32,323 bases of DNA from Candidatus Thiodubiliella sp. (GCA_029237605.1 JAQRGB010000042.1:12169-44491), one strand, 5' to 3'; positions 17,443 to 27,483 are shown, counted from the first letter of the stretch. Notes: a model not told the origin generated them from the letters alone. Translations and numbers: made by a program.

Positions 17443-18588
17443 AATATTTTAAATCCAGCGCATAATCTGTTTGACACGATAAGGCTTCTCACCTAAAGTT
17501 TTAACTCCTTAGATTAGTTATATGTATGCACTAACGAAAATTATTACCTAGCTTAGTCTATATTTGCTGAAAAAATACAATATTGTATTTAAGGCACACC
17601 TAAAATGCCATTAAAACTAAAACTACACAAGTTTAATTAATAGCTTTGAGAACAATCCAAAAATATCTTTTGACAATAGCGTTCCAATCAGTATTCTAAT
17701 AAAAAACGCTGATATTATTTGTACCATTAACTCTACTGTTGAAATTGAGTGGTTAATGCAGCGTAAAATAGTTATACCCTAGACCAAGCTTTTTTATAAT
17801 ATAGAGCTTGATTTATTATGCCAAAAATCAAATTCAAATCAAAGAATTATTTTGTATAATTAGTAAACTTAAAGTAAAATATTTATATAGATTTTTAGAT
17901 CCGTAGCATAGTGAAAAACAAATAGAATTTAGGTTTCTACCAGAATATCCGCACAGATCATTTAAAAAGGTATGAATTTGTATTTAAGTTGATAAAACTA
18001 AATATGAAAGCAATAGATTCCGCTTATGACGTTGGTTATTGATCTTTTATGATGACAAAAAGAAGGATAGGTAATTGTGAATATATTAGAAACTACCACT
18101 ATGTCTACAAATAAATTATGTAAGCGTAAAAATAGCACATTTATTTATACTATTGTACAAACGGCCGCCTTAGAAAAAAATCATTCAATTTTGTAATATC
18201 TCTTTAGATTATAAAATGTATTACAAATGTTAAAAAATTAGTATTGCATCTTTTTGATTTACTGAAACTAAGGGAGAGGGGATAATTTGTTTGTTCAACT
18301 TAAAATGAATATAAGAAATACCATTTTCATGTTAGACATTACAAACACAATGAAATTAGAGAGTTGCTTGGGTATTTTGGTTTTATTAATATAATTTTTA
18401 CACCTAAATGTTTGATAATGATAGAGTTGTAAAGTTATAAAAATCATGGAGATTTTTATTGTGCATGCGTACAATCTACGAAAACTCAGTGATTCATAAG
18501 AATCATTAGGGAACTGCATGCAATAGTAAGCTTTAGTCTTTTAATTTTTGAGATGCACTAGCTAAGATCTAAGATTTAAGATACATAG
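17443..18588. other. 1.1-kb decayed stretch between pyrG and der
   Basis: No intact gene is seen on either strand. One fragment (17621-17782) resembles a capsule-biosynthesis protein. From about 17926 to 18112 another plus-strand frame reads mostly open but is interrupted by a stop (FYQNIRTDHLKRYEFVFKL, then MKAIDSAYDVGY), with no family recognised. The minus-strand ATG-to-stop frame 18295-18519 looks like chance. The stretch is best read as one or more genes in late decay. Confidence 0.55.
17621..17782 (+). pseudogene. Fragment resembling a capsule polysaccharide biosynthesis (KpsC/KpsS-like) protein
   Basis: An open run of 53 codons reads NADIICTINSTVEIEWLMQRK followed by IVIP and a stop. 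The pattern 'ADxVxTxNSTVGxEALLxGKPVI' is a hallmark of KpsC/KpsS-type capsule glycosyltransferases. After the stop the same frame continues TKLFYNIE, compatible with the 'AFYxIPGLT' segment that follows in those proteins. No start or intact gene remains, so this is a relic. The family match is from memory of the motif. Confidence 0.45.
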
Positions 18589-19979
18589 TTATTTTTTTTT
18601 GGAAAATTTCATTAAACGACGTCTTTTAGCGATTTGCCTGGCATTTAGACTATTTTTATTATCTTTAAAAGGATTATCGCCACTTTTATATTCAATATGT
18701 ATTGGTGTGTTGGTAAGTTTTAAAGCATTAATAAAAAAGTTTTTTAAGTAACGGTCATAAGAATTAGGCACATTTTGTAAGTGATTACCGTGAAATGTTA
18801 AAGTTGGTGGAAATACATCAGTTTGATTTACGTATTTAATTTTTAATCTTCTGCCTTTTACTGGTGGTGGTTGATGAGCTTGATTGGCTTTTTCTAAGAT
18901 CTTATTCAACACAGAGGTGCTAAATTTAGTACCAGCATTGGTGTATGCAATAGTAATAGGCGTAAATAATTTTCCTACGCCTGAGCCATGTAACGCAGAG
19001 ATGTAATGCACGCTAGCGTAATTAACAAATGATAATTTAACATCTAATTTACGTTTTATCTCTTGTTTTTGATAATTATCTAAACCATCCCATTTGTTAA
19101 TTACAATCAGTAAAGCCCTACCATTGTCGGCGCTCATTCCTAGTAAAGTTGCATCTTGCTCGGTAACGCCTTCATGCGCATCAAGCACTAACACCACTAC
19201 ATGAGAGCGTTCTACAGCTTCACGTGCTTTAATGATTGAGAATATTTCAATTTTTTCATGAGTAGATCGTTTACGACGAATGCCTGCAGTATCAATTAAT
19301 GTATATTTTTGTCCTTTGCATTCAAAAGGGATGTAAATACTGTCGCGTGTTGTACCCGGTAAGTCAATTACTAAGACACGTTTTTCTCCTAAAATGCGAT
19401 TAATCAAGGTAGATTTTCCAACATTTGGCCTGCCTAAAATAGCAACTGCAATACCTTTAATTTCAATATGCTTTTTTCTTTTTTTCTTTTGGTAGTAACA
19501 CCAAGGTGTGTTTGATCAATTCATCAATGCCTTGAGCGTGTTCTGCAGAAATTAATATTGGCTCACCTAAGCCAAGCTCATAGAATTCTGCGCTATTTGC
19601 TTGTTCCATGCTTTCAGCTTTGTTGCAAACTAGGACAATTTTTTTTAAGTTTGCGTAGTTGTGAGGCTATTTCTCTATCTAGGCCAATCACACCATCGCG
19701 AATATTAACAATAAAGTAAATAATATCAGATTCTTTAAGTGCACTGAGAACCTGAAATTGAATACTATTATCAATAATATTATCTTGATTAGTTAGGCCG
19801 CCAGTATCAATAATAGTGACAAAAGTTTTGCTATCATCATCGAACAATATCTCTCTGTATTGACGATCACGTGTTAAACCTTCAAAATCAGATACTAATG
19901 CTTGACGTGATTTACTTAGACGATTAAATAAAGTGGATTTACCAACATTTGGACGTCCAACAAGAGAGATAATAGACAT
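18589..19979 (-). CDS. der: Ribosome assembly GTPase Der (EngA), two homopolymer frameshifts
   Basis: An essential tandem-GTPase for 50S maturation. Domain 1 begins MSIISLVGRPNVGKST with DTGG as G3. Domain 2 has GRPNVGKSTLINRI, DTAGIRRKRS, VVLVLDAHEGVTEQD and NKWD. The C-terminal KH-like domain ends with basic residues. The sequence is split into three frames. One shift is at the T8 run 19639-19646, after which IVLVCNKAESMEQANS (domain 1 G4) is read in the next frame. The second is in the T6-C-T7 tract 19472-19485, before HIEIKG leading into domain 2. Removing one base at each site restores about 463 residues, the family's length. Its start is 20 bases after the yfgM stop; hisS-yfgM-der would be one transcript. 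Confidence 0.92.
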
Positions 19980-19999
19980 GGTAAAATTTATTTAAAAAA

Positions 20000-20611
20000 C
20001 TAATTTAAATCATTTAGTTTAATTTTAATCAAGTTTTTTAATTTTGAATCATCACTTAATTGAGATAATGCTAAGTGATAGTACTCTTTTGCAGAATTTA
20101 TATTATTCTGCGAAAAGTAAGCATCACCTTTAGCGTGGTTATATAAAGCGCTAAATTCCTTATTAGTATTGTCACCTAACACATTTAAGGCTTTATCAGC
20201 GTTATTTATTTCTAAATACACACTAGATGCTCTAAATTTTGCACTTTGTGCGATAAATTCGTTTGTACTATTGATTAGCGGTAATAAGTAATTAAGTGCA
20301 TTTTGATAGTTACTTTGGCTTATCGCTTGTTTTGCCATTAACAAATCTGCTTGTTCTACGTAAATGCTCATAGCATACTTTTCTTTAAGCTCTTTCAAAG
20401 CATTAGCATTATTAGGGTTAGCAAGCACTGACAAATAGTAACCTCGTGCTTGTACGTTTTGTTGTTGTTGATAATATTTATAATAGCTATAACCCCAAAT
20501 ACCACCTATACCAAGAGATATGCCAATAACAATCTGCAGTATATTATCTCTAATCCATTTTTTGACTTGCTCGTCTTGCTCTTCTTCGGTTTTCCTTACT
20601 TCAATAAAATT
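20000..20611 (-). CDS. yfgM: YfgM-family membrane-anchored TPR-like protein, 5' end lost to adapter
   Basis: A YfgM/UPF0070 protein: a single N-terminal membrane anchor and a periplasmic tetratricopeptide-like domain, linked in E. coli to the Sec translocon and periplasmic chaperones. Open coding runs from about 20611: FIEVRKTEEEQDEQVKKW, then the anchor LQIVIGISLGIGGIWGYSYY, a QQQQ stretch, and helical repeats such as ANPNNANALKELKEKY and ALYNHAKGDAYFSQNN. An internal TTG at 20434 would drop the anchor and is not the start. The native start codon was in bases replaced by the adapter at 20612-20629. It lies between hisS and der as in E. coli, but bamB, which separates yfgM from der there, is absent. 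Confidence 0.85.
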   Translation of the reverse strand, partial: NFIEVRKTEEEQDEQVKKWIRDNILQIVIGISLGIGGIWGYSYYKYYQQQQNVQARGYYLSVLANPNNANALKELKEKYAMSIYVEQADLLMAKQAISQSNYQNALNYLLPLINSTNEFIAQSAKFRASSVYLEINNADKALNVLGDNTNKEFSALYNHAKGDAYFSQNNINSAKEYYHLALSQLSDDSKLKNLIKIKLNDLN

Positions 20612-20629
20612 CCGCTTGGCCTCCGACTT
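20612..20629 (-). other. Truncated sequencing adapter (forward type, 18 bases) between hisS and yfgM
   Basis: The shortest copy: the first 18 bases of the 32-base adapter read on the minus strand. It removes the yfgM start and also supplies two bases of the apparent hisS stop codon, so the hisS C-terminus is not certain. Confidence 0.88.
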
Positions 20630-21906
20630 AATATTCCTTTAAATAATTTATTGCATTCTCTATGCTCATTGTTTGTTGTTTTCCTTGATCTTTAAGTGGT
20701 TTAATTGCCACTTGGTTATTGCTTAATTCTTCTTCTCCTAAAATAATTGCAAAGTCAGCATTTGCTTTATCGGCTTTTTTAAATTGTGATTTAAAGCTAC
20801 CCATAGTAATGTCATTATAAAGTATAAGTGCTGGCAATGCCTGATGGAGTTGTTGTGCAATTTTCATAGATTTTAGTTGCGCACCGTTACCTGAAGTTAC
20901 CACTATGTAGGCAGACAGTGTATTACCTGCAATCGATAAACCTTGTTCTTGCAATAATAAAACCAAACGCTCTAAACCAATAGCAAAGCCAACTGCAGGG
21001 CAAGATTTACCACCCATTTGTTCTACCAAGTTATCGTAGCGACCACCAGCACAAAATGTGCCTTGTGCACCTAAGTCTGTGGTAGTCCATTCAAATACAG
21101 TATTATTATAATAATCTAGTCCACGCACCAAATGTGTGTTGATGACGTAAGGAATATTTATACATTCCAAATACATTTTAAGTTCATCAAAGTGTCTAGC
21201 CGATTCTTTATCTAAATTATCTACTAATTTAGGCGCGGCTTCAATCAGTGTATGTAAGTCTTTATTTTTAGAATCTAGAATTCTTAATGGATTGGTTTTT
21301 AAGCGCCTTGTAGAATCTTCGTCTAATTGCCATTTATATTGTGTGAAATAATCAACCAATATATTGCGATAGTTGGCACGCGCTTCGCTAGAACCAAGCG
21401 TGTTAATTTCTAAAGTGATATTTTTTAAGCCCAATCTTTGCCACAATGAATGTGTAATAGTAATTAATTCTGCATCTATTTTTGTATTATTCGCACCAAG
21501 AACTTCAGCGCCAATTTGGTGAAATTGACGATAACGACCTTTCTGAGGACGCTCATGTCTAAACATCGCACCTTGATAAAAGACTTTTTGAATGCCTTCT
21601 CTTACTAGATTATGCTCAATCATTGAGCGTACCACACCTGCGGTATTTTCAGGCCTAAGACTCAATAGATCACCATTTGAATCTGCCAAGTCGGATCGTA
21701 GCCATGTCGTTCTGTGAGCCAAGGAGTTGTAAGAGACCAATTGCACGACAAAAAGTATCGGTTTTTTCTACGATTGGAGTACGAATATTTTTAAAACCAT
21801 AAGCAATAAATGTATCAAAAATGATTTTTTCCAACAACAGCCATAAATGAGAGTTTTTGGGTAGTAAATCATTCATCCCACGAATGGCGTTTATTTTGTT
21901 TGACAT
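20628..21906 (-). CDS. hisS: Histidyl-tRNA synthetase, broken by adapter
   Basis: Charges tRNA-His. The start MSNKINAIRGMNDLLP is typical. Class II motif 2 appears as MFRHERPQKGRYRQFHQIGAEV, the histidine-specific loop as LVRGLDYYNNTVFEW, and motif 3 as AVGFAIGLERL; the anticodon-binding domain fills the C-terminus. The frame changes at the adapter 21688-21729, between EKTDTFCRAIG and NGDLLSLRPENTAGVVRS. Against E. coli about a dozen codons (the 'VTDIVEKEMYTF' segment) are missing. The apparent stop at 20628-20630 uses adapter bases, so the last native residues may be lost. Followed by yfgM and der on the same strand. Confidence 0.95.
21688..21729 (+). other. Sequencing adapter (reverse type, full 42 bases) inside hisS
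   Basis: Complete 42-base copy in plus orientation, from AAGTCGGATCGT to CAAGGAGTTG. On the coding strand it reads as a false NDMATIRLG tail of the first hisS frame. Confidence 0.95.
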
Positions 21907-22061
21907 TACTAAGTTGAATAATAAGTTTCATTTATTTTACTTTGTATAGCTATGAATGATTAATAGAAATAATAAGTTTTGCTAAATTGGTAATTCTGTG
22001 AAACACAATCATAGTAGAAGTAGAGCTACATTTTAAGATATTACTAAGTTAATGAAAAATA

Positions 22062-22963
22062 TTATTTATTAAGAACCCCATTTGGTACGTGTCCAGCAGG
22101 TACATATTCAGCGGCTGACTTACAGTGTCTATGTTGATCATCAAAAAAGATATCGGCGCCAAATTTTTTAAGAATATACCTTTGTCGAGCCCATCCAAAA
22201 AGAAAGACTCGTCAATGCGAATATTCCAAGCACGTAATGTTTTGATAACACGTTTGTGTGCTGGAGCACCTCTGGCAGTAACAAGAGCAGTTCTGATTGG
22301 GTTATCTTCTTCTGGGAACGATGATTGAATATCGTGTAATGATTTTAAAAAACATTTGAATGGACCTGATTTTAATTCAATATCAGCATATTTCCTCTCA
22401 CTTACTGAAAAGGCATCAAGTCCTTTTTTTTGGAATATTTTTTCAGCTTCATCAGAAAACAATACTGCATCACCATCAAAGGCAATACGCAGTTGTGTAT
22501 TGTGTACATCTTTAGAGCTAGAACCAATAATCGATGCAGCCGCAAAACCAGATGCGATTGCTTTTTGCACGTCTTTGTAATGACTGGATAGAAATAGATC
22601 TGCTTTAAATGCATCTAATAAAGGATGTGTGCTTTTGCCACGAGTGAATGCTGCTTTGACGATATTTAGGTCATAATATTCAATGGAATTAAAAATACGT
22701 AAACCAGTATCAGCACTATTACGAGAAAGAAGAATTACATCAATTGGTGTTTTTTTAGTGTTTAAAGTCAATAGTTTTTTTACTAAAGTAAAACCAACCC
22801 CTGGTTTTAGTATAACGTCTTCATTTTCTTGTTGGTGTTTAGCATACGCTTTAACGCCTTTTTCTTTGAAGATTTTGTGTGATTTGTCTAAGTCAAACAA
22901 TGCTCTTGATGAAATAGCGACAACTAGTTTTCCATCGGTATTCCTTTTTACGTTATTTGCCAT
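22062..22963 (-). CDS. 5'-nucleotidase (cytosolic NT5/PF06189 type), frameshifted near the C-terminus
   Basis: Hydrolyses nucleoside 5'-monophosphates in the cytoplasm; the family includes cytosolic 5'-nucleotidase I. Recognisable elements are LVVAISSRALFDLDKSHKIF near the start, VILLSRNSADTGLRIFNS, FTRG, RIAFDGDAVLFSDEAE and ALVTARGAPAHKRVI. The uninterrupted frame ends at 22049 with nonsense. One more base in the T6 run at 22164-22169 restores GIFLKKFGADIFFDDQ, then HRHCKSAAEYVPAGHVPNG and a stop at 22062-22064. FFDDQHRHC is the expected conserved end, so the restored frame is right. The start overlaps the end of the DUF1249 gene by 16 bases, marking it as last in the dnaB-alr-cpdA-yqiB cluster. 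Confidence 0.85.
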
Positions 22964-23391
22964 ATAAATCCCTTGTATTTATCTAGACAATATTCTATCC
23001 ATTTTTCAATAAAAGTGTTTAGCTCCAATTGTATGTTAATATCGCTACATTGTGCAAGATATGGGCGTGCATTGTTTAGCATGGTTTTATTGCAAACTGA
23101 TAATACCTCTAATAATTTTGCATCAAAATACACTTTGAATCTAATATCAGGACGATTCACTGAAACTAGTTTGTGTGTTAGCACAAAAGTGGTGGTATAA
23201 GATGTTTTATCTTCAATAAATAAATACAAATCTTGTTTTTTGTTATGACGTATCACATTGTTATGTGTGATCTCGTTGAGTGTAGGAATAAGGAGTAAAT
23301 TTTTTTGATAATTTGACTCAAACAATGCCGATACTTCTGTATAGGTTTTTGGGTTACGCTGTGTATATAAATATTTTAAGGATTTATCCAT
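22948..23391 (-). CDS. yqiB: DUF1249 family protein (YqiB)
   Basis: A 147-residue protein of the YqiB/DUF1249 family, without known biochemical function. It shows the family layout: an N-terminal LFESNYQKNLLLIP (compare 'CEMNFxxLxxLLP' in E. coli), then an antiparallel-strand region with SYTTTFVLTHK and RPDIRFKVYFDAKLLEVLSV, and a C-terminal helix LNTFIEKWIEYCLDKYKG matching 'INQFLADWLRYCLxHG'. In E. coli it also sits beside cpdA. Here it overlaps cpdA by 16 bases upstream and the nucleotidase gene by 16 bases downstream. This tight packing suggests translational coupling. Frame intact. Confidence 0.85.
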   Translation of the reverse strand: MDKSLKYLYTQRNPKTYTEVSALFESNYQKNLLLIPTLNEITHNNVIRHNKKQDLYLFIEDKTSYTTTFVLTHKLVSVNRPDIRFKVYFDAKLLEVLSVCNKTMLNNARPYLAQCSDINIQLELNTFIEKWIEYCLDKYKGFIWQIT

Positions 23392-24080
23392 TGTGTTTTA
23401 TAGTATAAACAACCATTATCAAAAAGAGTGTAATAATTAAAACCAATTCGCCTTTCATTATTAAATTGCAGTGTAGTTGATGGGCATGAGATAATTTTTA
23501 AGCCATTTTTATCAAATTCTGCTGATTCATGTGCGTGACCAAACAACACTGCTCTTACATTGTGGTATTTATCCAATATTGCAAATAAGTCCTGTGGATT
23601 TTTCAAAGATAAGGCATCATCCCACTCACTATTCATCGGAACGACCGGGTGGTGTAAGGTAATAATGTTATATTTGGCATTTGAATAATGCAGTTGTTTG
23701 TCTAATTTAATAAGTGTATTTGTTGTTAAGAAACCGCTAGTTTTTCCTATTTGTACTGAGTTAATATTAATAATACTCCACACACCTAATGTAATAGAAT
23801 CAAATAAGCAATCGCCAAACTCAGTAGCAAGATTATCCAAGTTATCATGATTTCCAGTAATAACAAAAATATTATCCTTAATAGGTGCAAGAATTTCTTT
23901 TAACTTTTTATAAGATTGAGACGTGCCATTGTATGTCAAGTCGCCACTAATTAGCAGTGCATCACTTTGTGTAGTAATAATTTTGTCAACAATTTTTGCT
24001 AAGTTTGCATGACTATTAACACCCATTGATTGCTCATTATCATCAATATGACAATCACTGATTTGAATAAACTGATTCAC
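23376..24080 (-). CDS. cpdA: CpdA-like metallophosphoesterase (3',5'-cAMP phosphodiesterase family)
   Basis: A 234-residue calcineurin-like phosphoesterase. All metal-ligand motifs are in order: D-x-H in QISDCHID (residues 6-13), GDLTYNG near 46, GNHDNLDN near 76, the histidine of LHHPVVP near 143 and GHAHES near 181. Position next to a DUF1249 gene is the same as E. coli cpdA, which supports the cAMP phosphodiesterase assignment. Other class III nucleotide phosphodiesterases share these motifs, so the substrate is inferred. The start overlaps the alr stop by 4 bases (ATGA). Frame intact. Confidence 0.85.
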   Translation of the reverse strand: MNQFIQISDCHIDDNEQSMGVNSHANLAKIVDKIITTQSDALLISGDLTYNGTSQSYKKLKEILAPIKDNIFVITGNHDNLDNLATEFGDCLFDSITLGVWSIININSVQIGKTSGFLTTNTLIKLDKQLHYSNAKYNIITLHHPVVPMNSEWDDALSLKNPQDLFAILDKYHNVRAVLFGHAHESAEFDKNGLKIISCPSTTLQFNNERRIGFNYYTLFDNGCLYYKTQWINP

Positions 24081-25138
24081 TGTCTACTGATAACATTTAC
24101 ACGAGTGCTAATATTGCTTAACAATTCATAACTAATGGTGTCGCTATACTGTGCTACAGTTTCAACACGCAGTTTTTTATCGCCCCATAAGATTGCATTA
24201 TCTCCAATAGCTATTTTTGTATTGCAAGTATCTACGATTATCATATCCATTGATACGCGACCTATCAATGGACATAAAGTGTTATTAATCAATACTGGTG
24301 TGCCGTTTTTTGCACCCCTAGGGTAGCCATCGCCATATCCAATACCAATTATTGCCACAGTGATTTGTTTCCTAGCTATCCAAGTTGCGCCGTAGCCAAC
24401 TGTTTCACCTGTTTGCAGAGTTTTGATAGATATAACAGGTGCGCAGAGTTGCATTACAGGCTTTAAGGTAAAATCATTATTAGCAAAAGGAGAAGCGCCA
24501 TATAGCATAATACCTGGACGCACTATATCAAATATAGATTTTGATAGCGATAAAATTGCAGCAGAATTCGCCATAGAGCGATTATTTTTATTGTCTGTTA
24601 ATTTACTAAATATTTCAAGTTGTGACTTATTCATTATATGATTATGTTCATCTGCACAAGCAAAGTGGCTCACAGAACGACATGGCTACGATCCGACTTG
24701 TGGATTACTTTTAAAACTAGACAAACATTGTTGATACTCATTGCGTGATAGACCAAGTCTGTGCATACCCGTGTCAATCTTTAGCCAAACATTTAATGCT
24801 TGTGCACTATTATTTATTAGTGTAATTTGCGAGATATGATGCACCACGCAGTGACAATTTATATTTATTGCCAGTTGTAATTCTTCGCTAGAGTTAACGC
24901 CTGATAACAATAAAATGGGTTTGTCAGTTATTTGTCTGAGCTCTTGTGCCTCTTTTAGTTCACTTACTGCTAAAATATTAACATTTTCAATAAGTGGCAT
25001 AACTAAATCTATATGATGTCCATAAGCATTAGCTTTTACCATTGCCACAATTTCTGATTGTGGTGCGTATTGCTTAACAATAGACAAGTTGTATAATAGT
25101 GCAGATTGAGAAATTGTGGCAATGGCGCGCATATTCAT
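24077..25138 (-). CDS. alr: Alanine racemase, broken by adapter
   Basis: A PLP enzyme that interconverts L- and D-alanine, supplying D-Ala for peptidoglycan. The PLP lysine is K35 in MVKANAYGHH. GMHRLGLSRNEY precedes the break. After it come MSHFACADEHNH, RPGIMLYGASPF, the catalytic tyrosine in VGYGATW, GYGDGYPRG and GRVSMDMIIVD. Frame is lost at the 34-base adapter piece 24666-24699. Comparison with E. coli Alr suggests roughly 6-8 residues of native sequence between SFKSNPQ and SHFACADE were replaced. A second in-frame ATG two codons in (25132) could also be the start. dnaB ends 9 bases upstream; the dnaB-alr neighbourhood is widespread in gammaproteobacteria. Confidence 0.94.
24666..24699 (-). 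other. Truncated sequencing adapter (reverse type, 34 of 42 bases) inside alr
   Basis: The first 34 bases of the 42-base adapter on the minus strand. It splits alr into two frames; the false tail of the first reads VGS and stops. Confidence 0.94.
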
Positions 25139-25147
25139 TCAGGAGGA

Positions 25148-26596
25148 TTAAAATTCCTCTGTATCAAAATTGGGTTCATTGTTGGCGTAAGCTGCATCTA
25201 TCATTGCATCATCAGGTGCATACTGTATCATGGATTCAGGCGCTAAATCTTCAAAACGGGTGTACTGACCAATCCACGCAAGTTTAATGCCACCAGTTTC
25301 GCCGTTACGATGTTTGGCGATTTGTAAGTCTGCCTTGCCAACTTCTTCTGGATTAGAGTAATTTTCATCATGATATTGTTCATCGCGATAAACAAAAGCA
25401 ATGATATCTGCATCCTGTTCAATTGAACCTGATTCGCGCAAATCAGCCATTTGTGGCATACGTCCTTTATTTGGTTTAGGGCGTGATTCAACGCCACGAT
25501 TAAGTTGTGACAATGCAATCACAGGCACATTAATTTCTTTGGCTAGCGCTTTGAGAGAACGAGATATTTCAGAGATCTCTTGCACGCGGTTTTCATTTTT
25601 CCTATGTACCGTCATCAACTGTAAGTAATCTACCATAATCAATGACAAATCAGGGTATTGTCTTTTTATTCTACGGGATTTTGCGCGAATTTCTGTTGGG
25701 GTAATAGAAGGCGTTTCATCAATTAAAATATCGTTTTTATCCATTGCGCTAATTGCATGACTAAAGCTGTTCCAATCTGTTTCTGTCATTTCACCTGCAC
25801 GAATTTTTTTGCTATCAATATGTCCAAATGAAGAGATCATCCTTAATACCAGAGCTTCTGTTGGCATCTCTAGTGAGAATATCAACACTGGTTTGTTTTG
25901 TTCAATAGCAACATTACCTACGATGTTCATCGCAAAGGCTGTTTTACCCATAGAAGGGCGGCCTGCAATAATGACTAAATCACCTTTTTGCAAACCTGAA
26001 GTTTTTTTGTCTAATTCAGTGAAGCCAGTTTCCAGCCCTGTTAATCCACCTTTATTTTCTGCCCATTCGTGCGCTAAATTAGCTACATTCTTAGTCATAT
26101 CCTTTATATTAACAACATCCTGTTTACCACGATTAATTTGCTCTGCGATATCAAATATTTCTCTTTCAGATAAATTAATTAATTCTTGTAGTTCTATATC
26201 TTTAGGGTTATAGGCTTTATCAGCAATTGTGTGGCTGGCTTTAATCAGTTTTCGATAAACAGACAACTCACGTACGTGTTTGGCATAGGTTTGAATATTT
26301 GAAATACTCGGTGTATTTTCAGCAATTTGCGCCAAATACATAAAACCACCTACAGATTCTTCTTCGCCTGTTTTTTTTAATCGTTCTTTAACTGTTAAAA
26401 TGTCTGCAGGCTCAGTATGTTCTAATAACAATTTAATCGCGGTAAAAATAATACGATGTGAGGCAGTGTAAAAATCATTTTCATTGACAGCATCGGCTAC
26501 TTGATCCCAGGCCTCGTTATGTAATAATAAACCGCCGAGTACAGACTGCTCAGATTCGATTGAATTTGGTGGTATATTAACATTTTCTATGTTCAT
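25148..26596 (-). CDS. dnaB: Replicative DNA helicase DnaB
   Basis: The hexameric 5'-3' helicase of the replication fork. The 482 residues match the family. The N-terminal domain begins PPNSIESEQSVLGGLLL with DFYTASHRIIF. The RecA-like C-terminal domain has Walker A AGRPSMGKTAF (K218), FSLEMP, Walker B LIMVDYLQLM, and H3/H4-type ALSQLNRGVESRPKP with DLRESGSIEQDADI, and the arginine finger lies in IAKHRNGETG. There is no intein. It heads the minus-strand cluster dnaB-alr-cpdA-yqiB-nucleotidase and is divergent from the unknown gene at 26848 across a 251-base A+T-rich gap, where its promoter must lie. rplI/rpsR/rpsF, often just upstream of dnaB, sit about 0.9 kb away on the same strand. Confidence 0.97.
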   Translation of the reverse strand: MNIENVNIPPNSIESEQSVLGGLLLHNEAWDQVADAVNENDFYTASHRIIFTAIKLLLEHTEPADILTVKERLKKTGEEESVGGFMYLAQIAENTPSISNIQTYAKHVRELSVYRKLIKASHTIADKAYNPKDIELQELINLSEREIFDIAEQINRGKQDVVNIKDMTKNVANLAHEWAENKGGLTGLETGFTELDKKTSGLQKGDLVIIAGRPSMGKTAFAMNIVGNVAIEQNKPVLIFSLEMPTEALVLRMISSFGHIDSKKIRAGEMTETDWNSFSHAISAMDKNDILIDETPSITPTEIRAKSRRIKRQYPDLSLIMVDYLQLMTVHRKNENRVQEISEISRSLKALAKEINVPVIALSQLNRGVESRPKPNKGRMPQMADLRESGSIEQDADIIAFVYRDEQYHDENYSNPEEVGKADLQIAKHRNGETGGIKLAWIGQYTRFEDLAPESMIQYAPDDAMIDAAYANNEPNFDTEEF

Positions 26597-26847
26597 AATG
26601 TTAAAAAAAATAAGTGGTAAAAATACTTGTATTAAAAAACTATAATTTTAGCTTAAAACTATATTTTATTCTTTACTTTTTTGAGTTTTTTTCGCTAAAT
26701 TTCACCTTAAAAAGAGCAGCAATGTATTAAGTTATTAGGTCAGATTTTTACATAGGTGAGTTATTTTTTTCATTTTTATTTTCTTAGCTGTTTTTTTGAA
26801 CTTAGCTTATAATTAATTAATAAAAAACTAAAATTAAAGGATGCATT

Positions 26848-27362
26848 GTGGCTGAAGAATTAGAAAAAAATGAATTTGAAGGGGAAGAAATCACTAAAGC
26901 AGAAAGGCTTCAAGAAGAACAAAATGAGCAAGATTTTCAAGAAGAGAAGTTTGTTGATTCAGGAAGATTAGGACTAGAGATTTTAAATTTACCAGCACTT
27001 AAGAGCATAGAAGAAATGTTTGTAGATCTTAGAGTTAAAGACCCAGTAGGTCAGATAGCACCTGTTAAGTTTGTAAATATTGAAACATTAACTATTCCTA
27101 ATTGGAAAAAACGATTTCCAAAAACTAAAAAGAATCTACATAAAGATTGGTGTTTCGATCCTAAAGGATCTTTAGAGGTTAAAAAATATAAAGGTACTCG
27201 TTTTGCTATTTTTAAGTCGGATCGTAGCCATGTCGTTCTGGTGATAATGGCATTCCAGATGAGAATTTAACGATTGATAGTTCAATGTTTTACGCAGAGC
27301 AATCAGAAAACAATAAAAAGGAAATTAAAGATGCACAGAGAAAAAAGAAGTTTACAGAATAA
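26848..27362 (+). CDS. Unrecognised acidic protein, broken by adapter
   Basis: I do not recognise this family. The first 45 residues are very acidic and helix-prone (KNEFEGEEITKAERLQEEQ), followed by a more hydrophobic core (LGLEILNLPALKSIEEMFVD) and a basic segment TIPNWKKRFPKTKKNLHKDW. No signal peptide or membrane segment is visible. The frame ends early at 27270 because of adapter bases at 27214-27240. In the next frame coding resumes as GDNGIPDENLTIDSSMFYAE and ends with a charged KEIKDAQRKKKFTE tail at 27362, giving about 170 residues. AAAGGA precedes the start (written GTG, 26848). It lies alone between dnaB and rplI in place of the usual contiguous rplI-dnaB order. A lineage-specific protein is possible. 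Confidence 0.6.
27214..27240 (+). other. Truncated sequencing adapter (reverse type, 27 of 42 bases) in the unknown gene
   Basis: Bases 1-27 of the 42-base adapter in plus orientation, encoding the false peptide KSDRSHVVL. The native frame resumes one base out of phase directly after it. Confidence 0.93.
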
Positions 27363-27483
27363 AGCAAACCAAAAAACATCAAAATAGAGTCAATACTGAC
27401 AATTTTAAGGATGAATAATATAAAGCAAAGTCCAAATAGAAGGCTATAACTACTTATTGTCGTTTTAACTTTAAAGTAAGGAT

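Noticed and set aside
18295-18519. 74-codon minus-strand open frame
   Set aside because: No recognisable motif, no good ribosome binding site, low-complexity A+T-rich composition within a decayed region.
20000-20434. yfgM beginning at the TTG at 20434
   Set aside because: Upstream in-frame sequence to 20611 encodes the expected membrane anchor; the real start was lost to the adapter.
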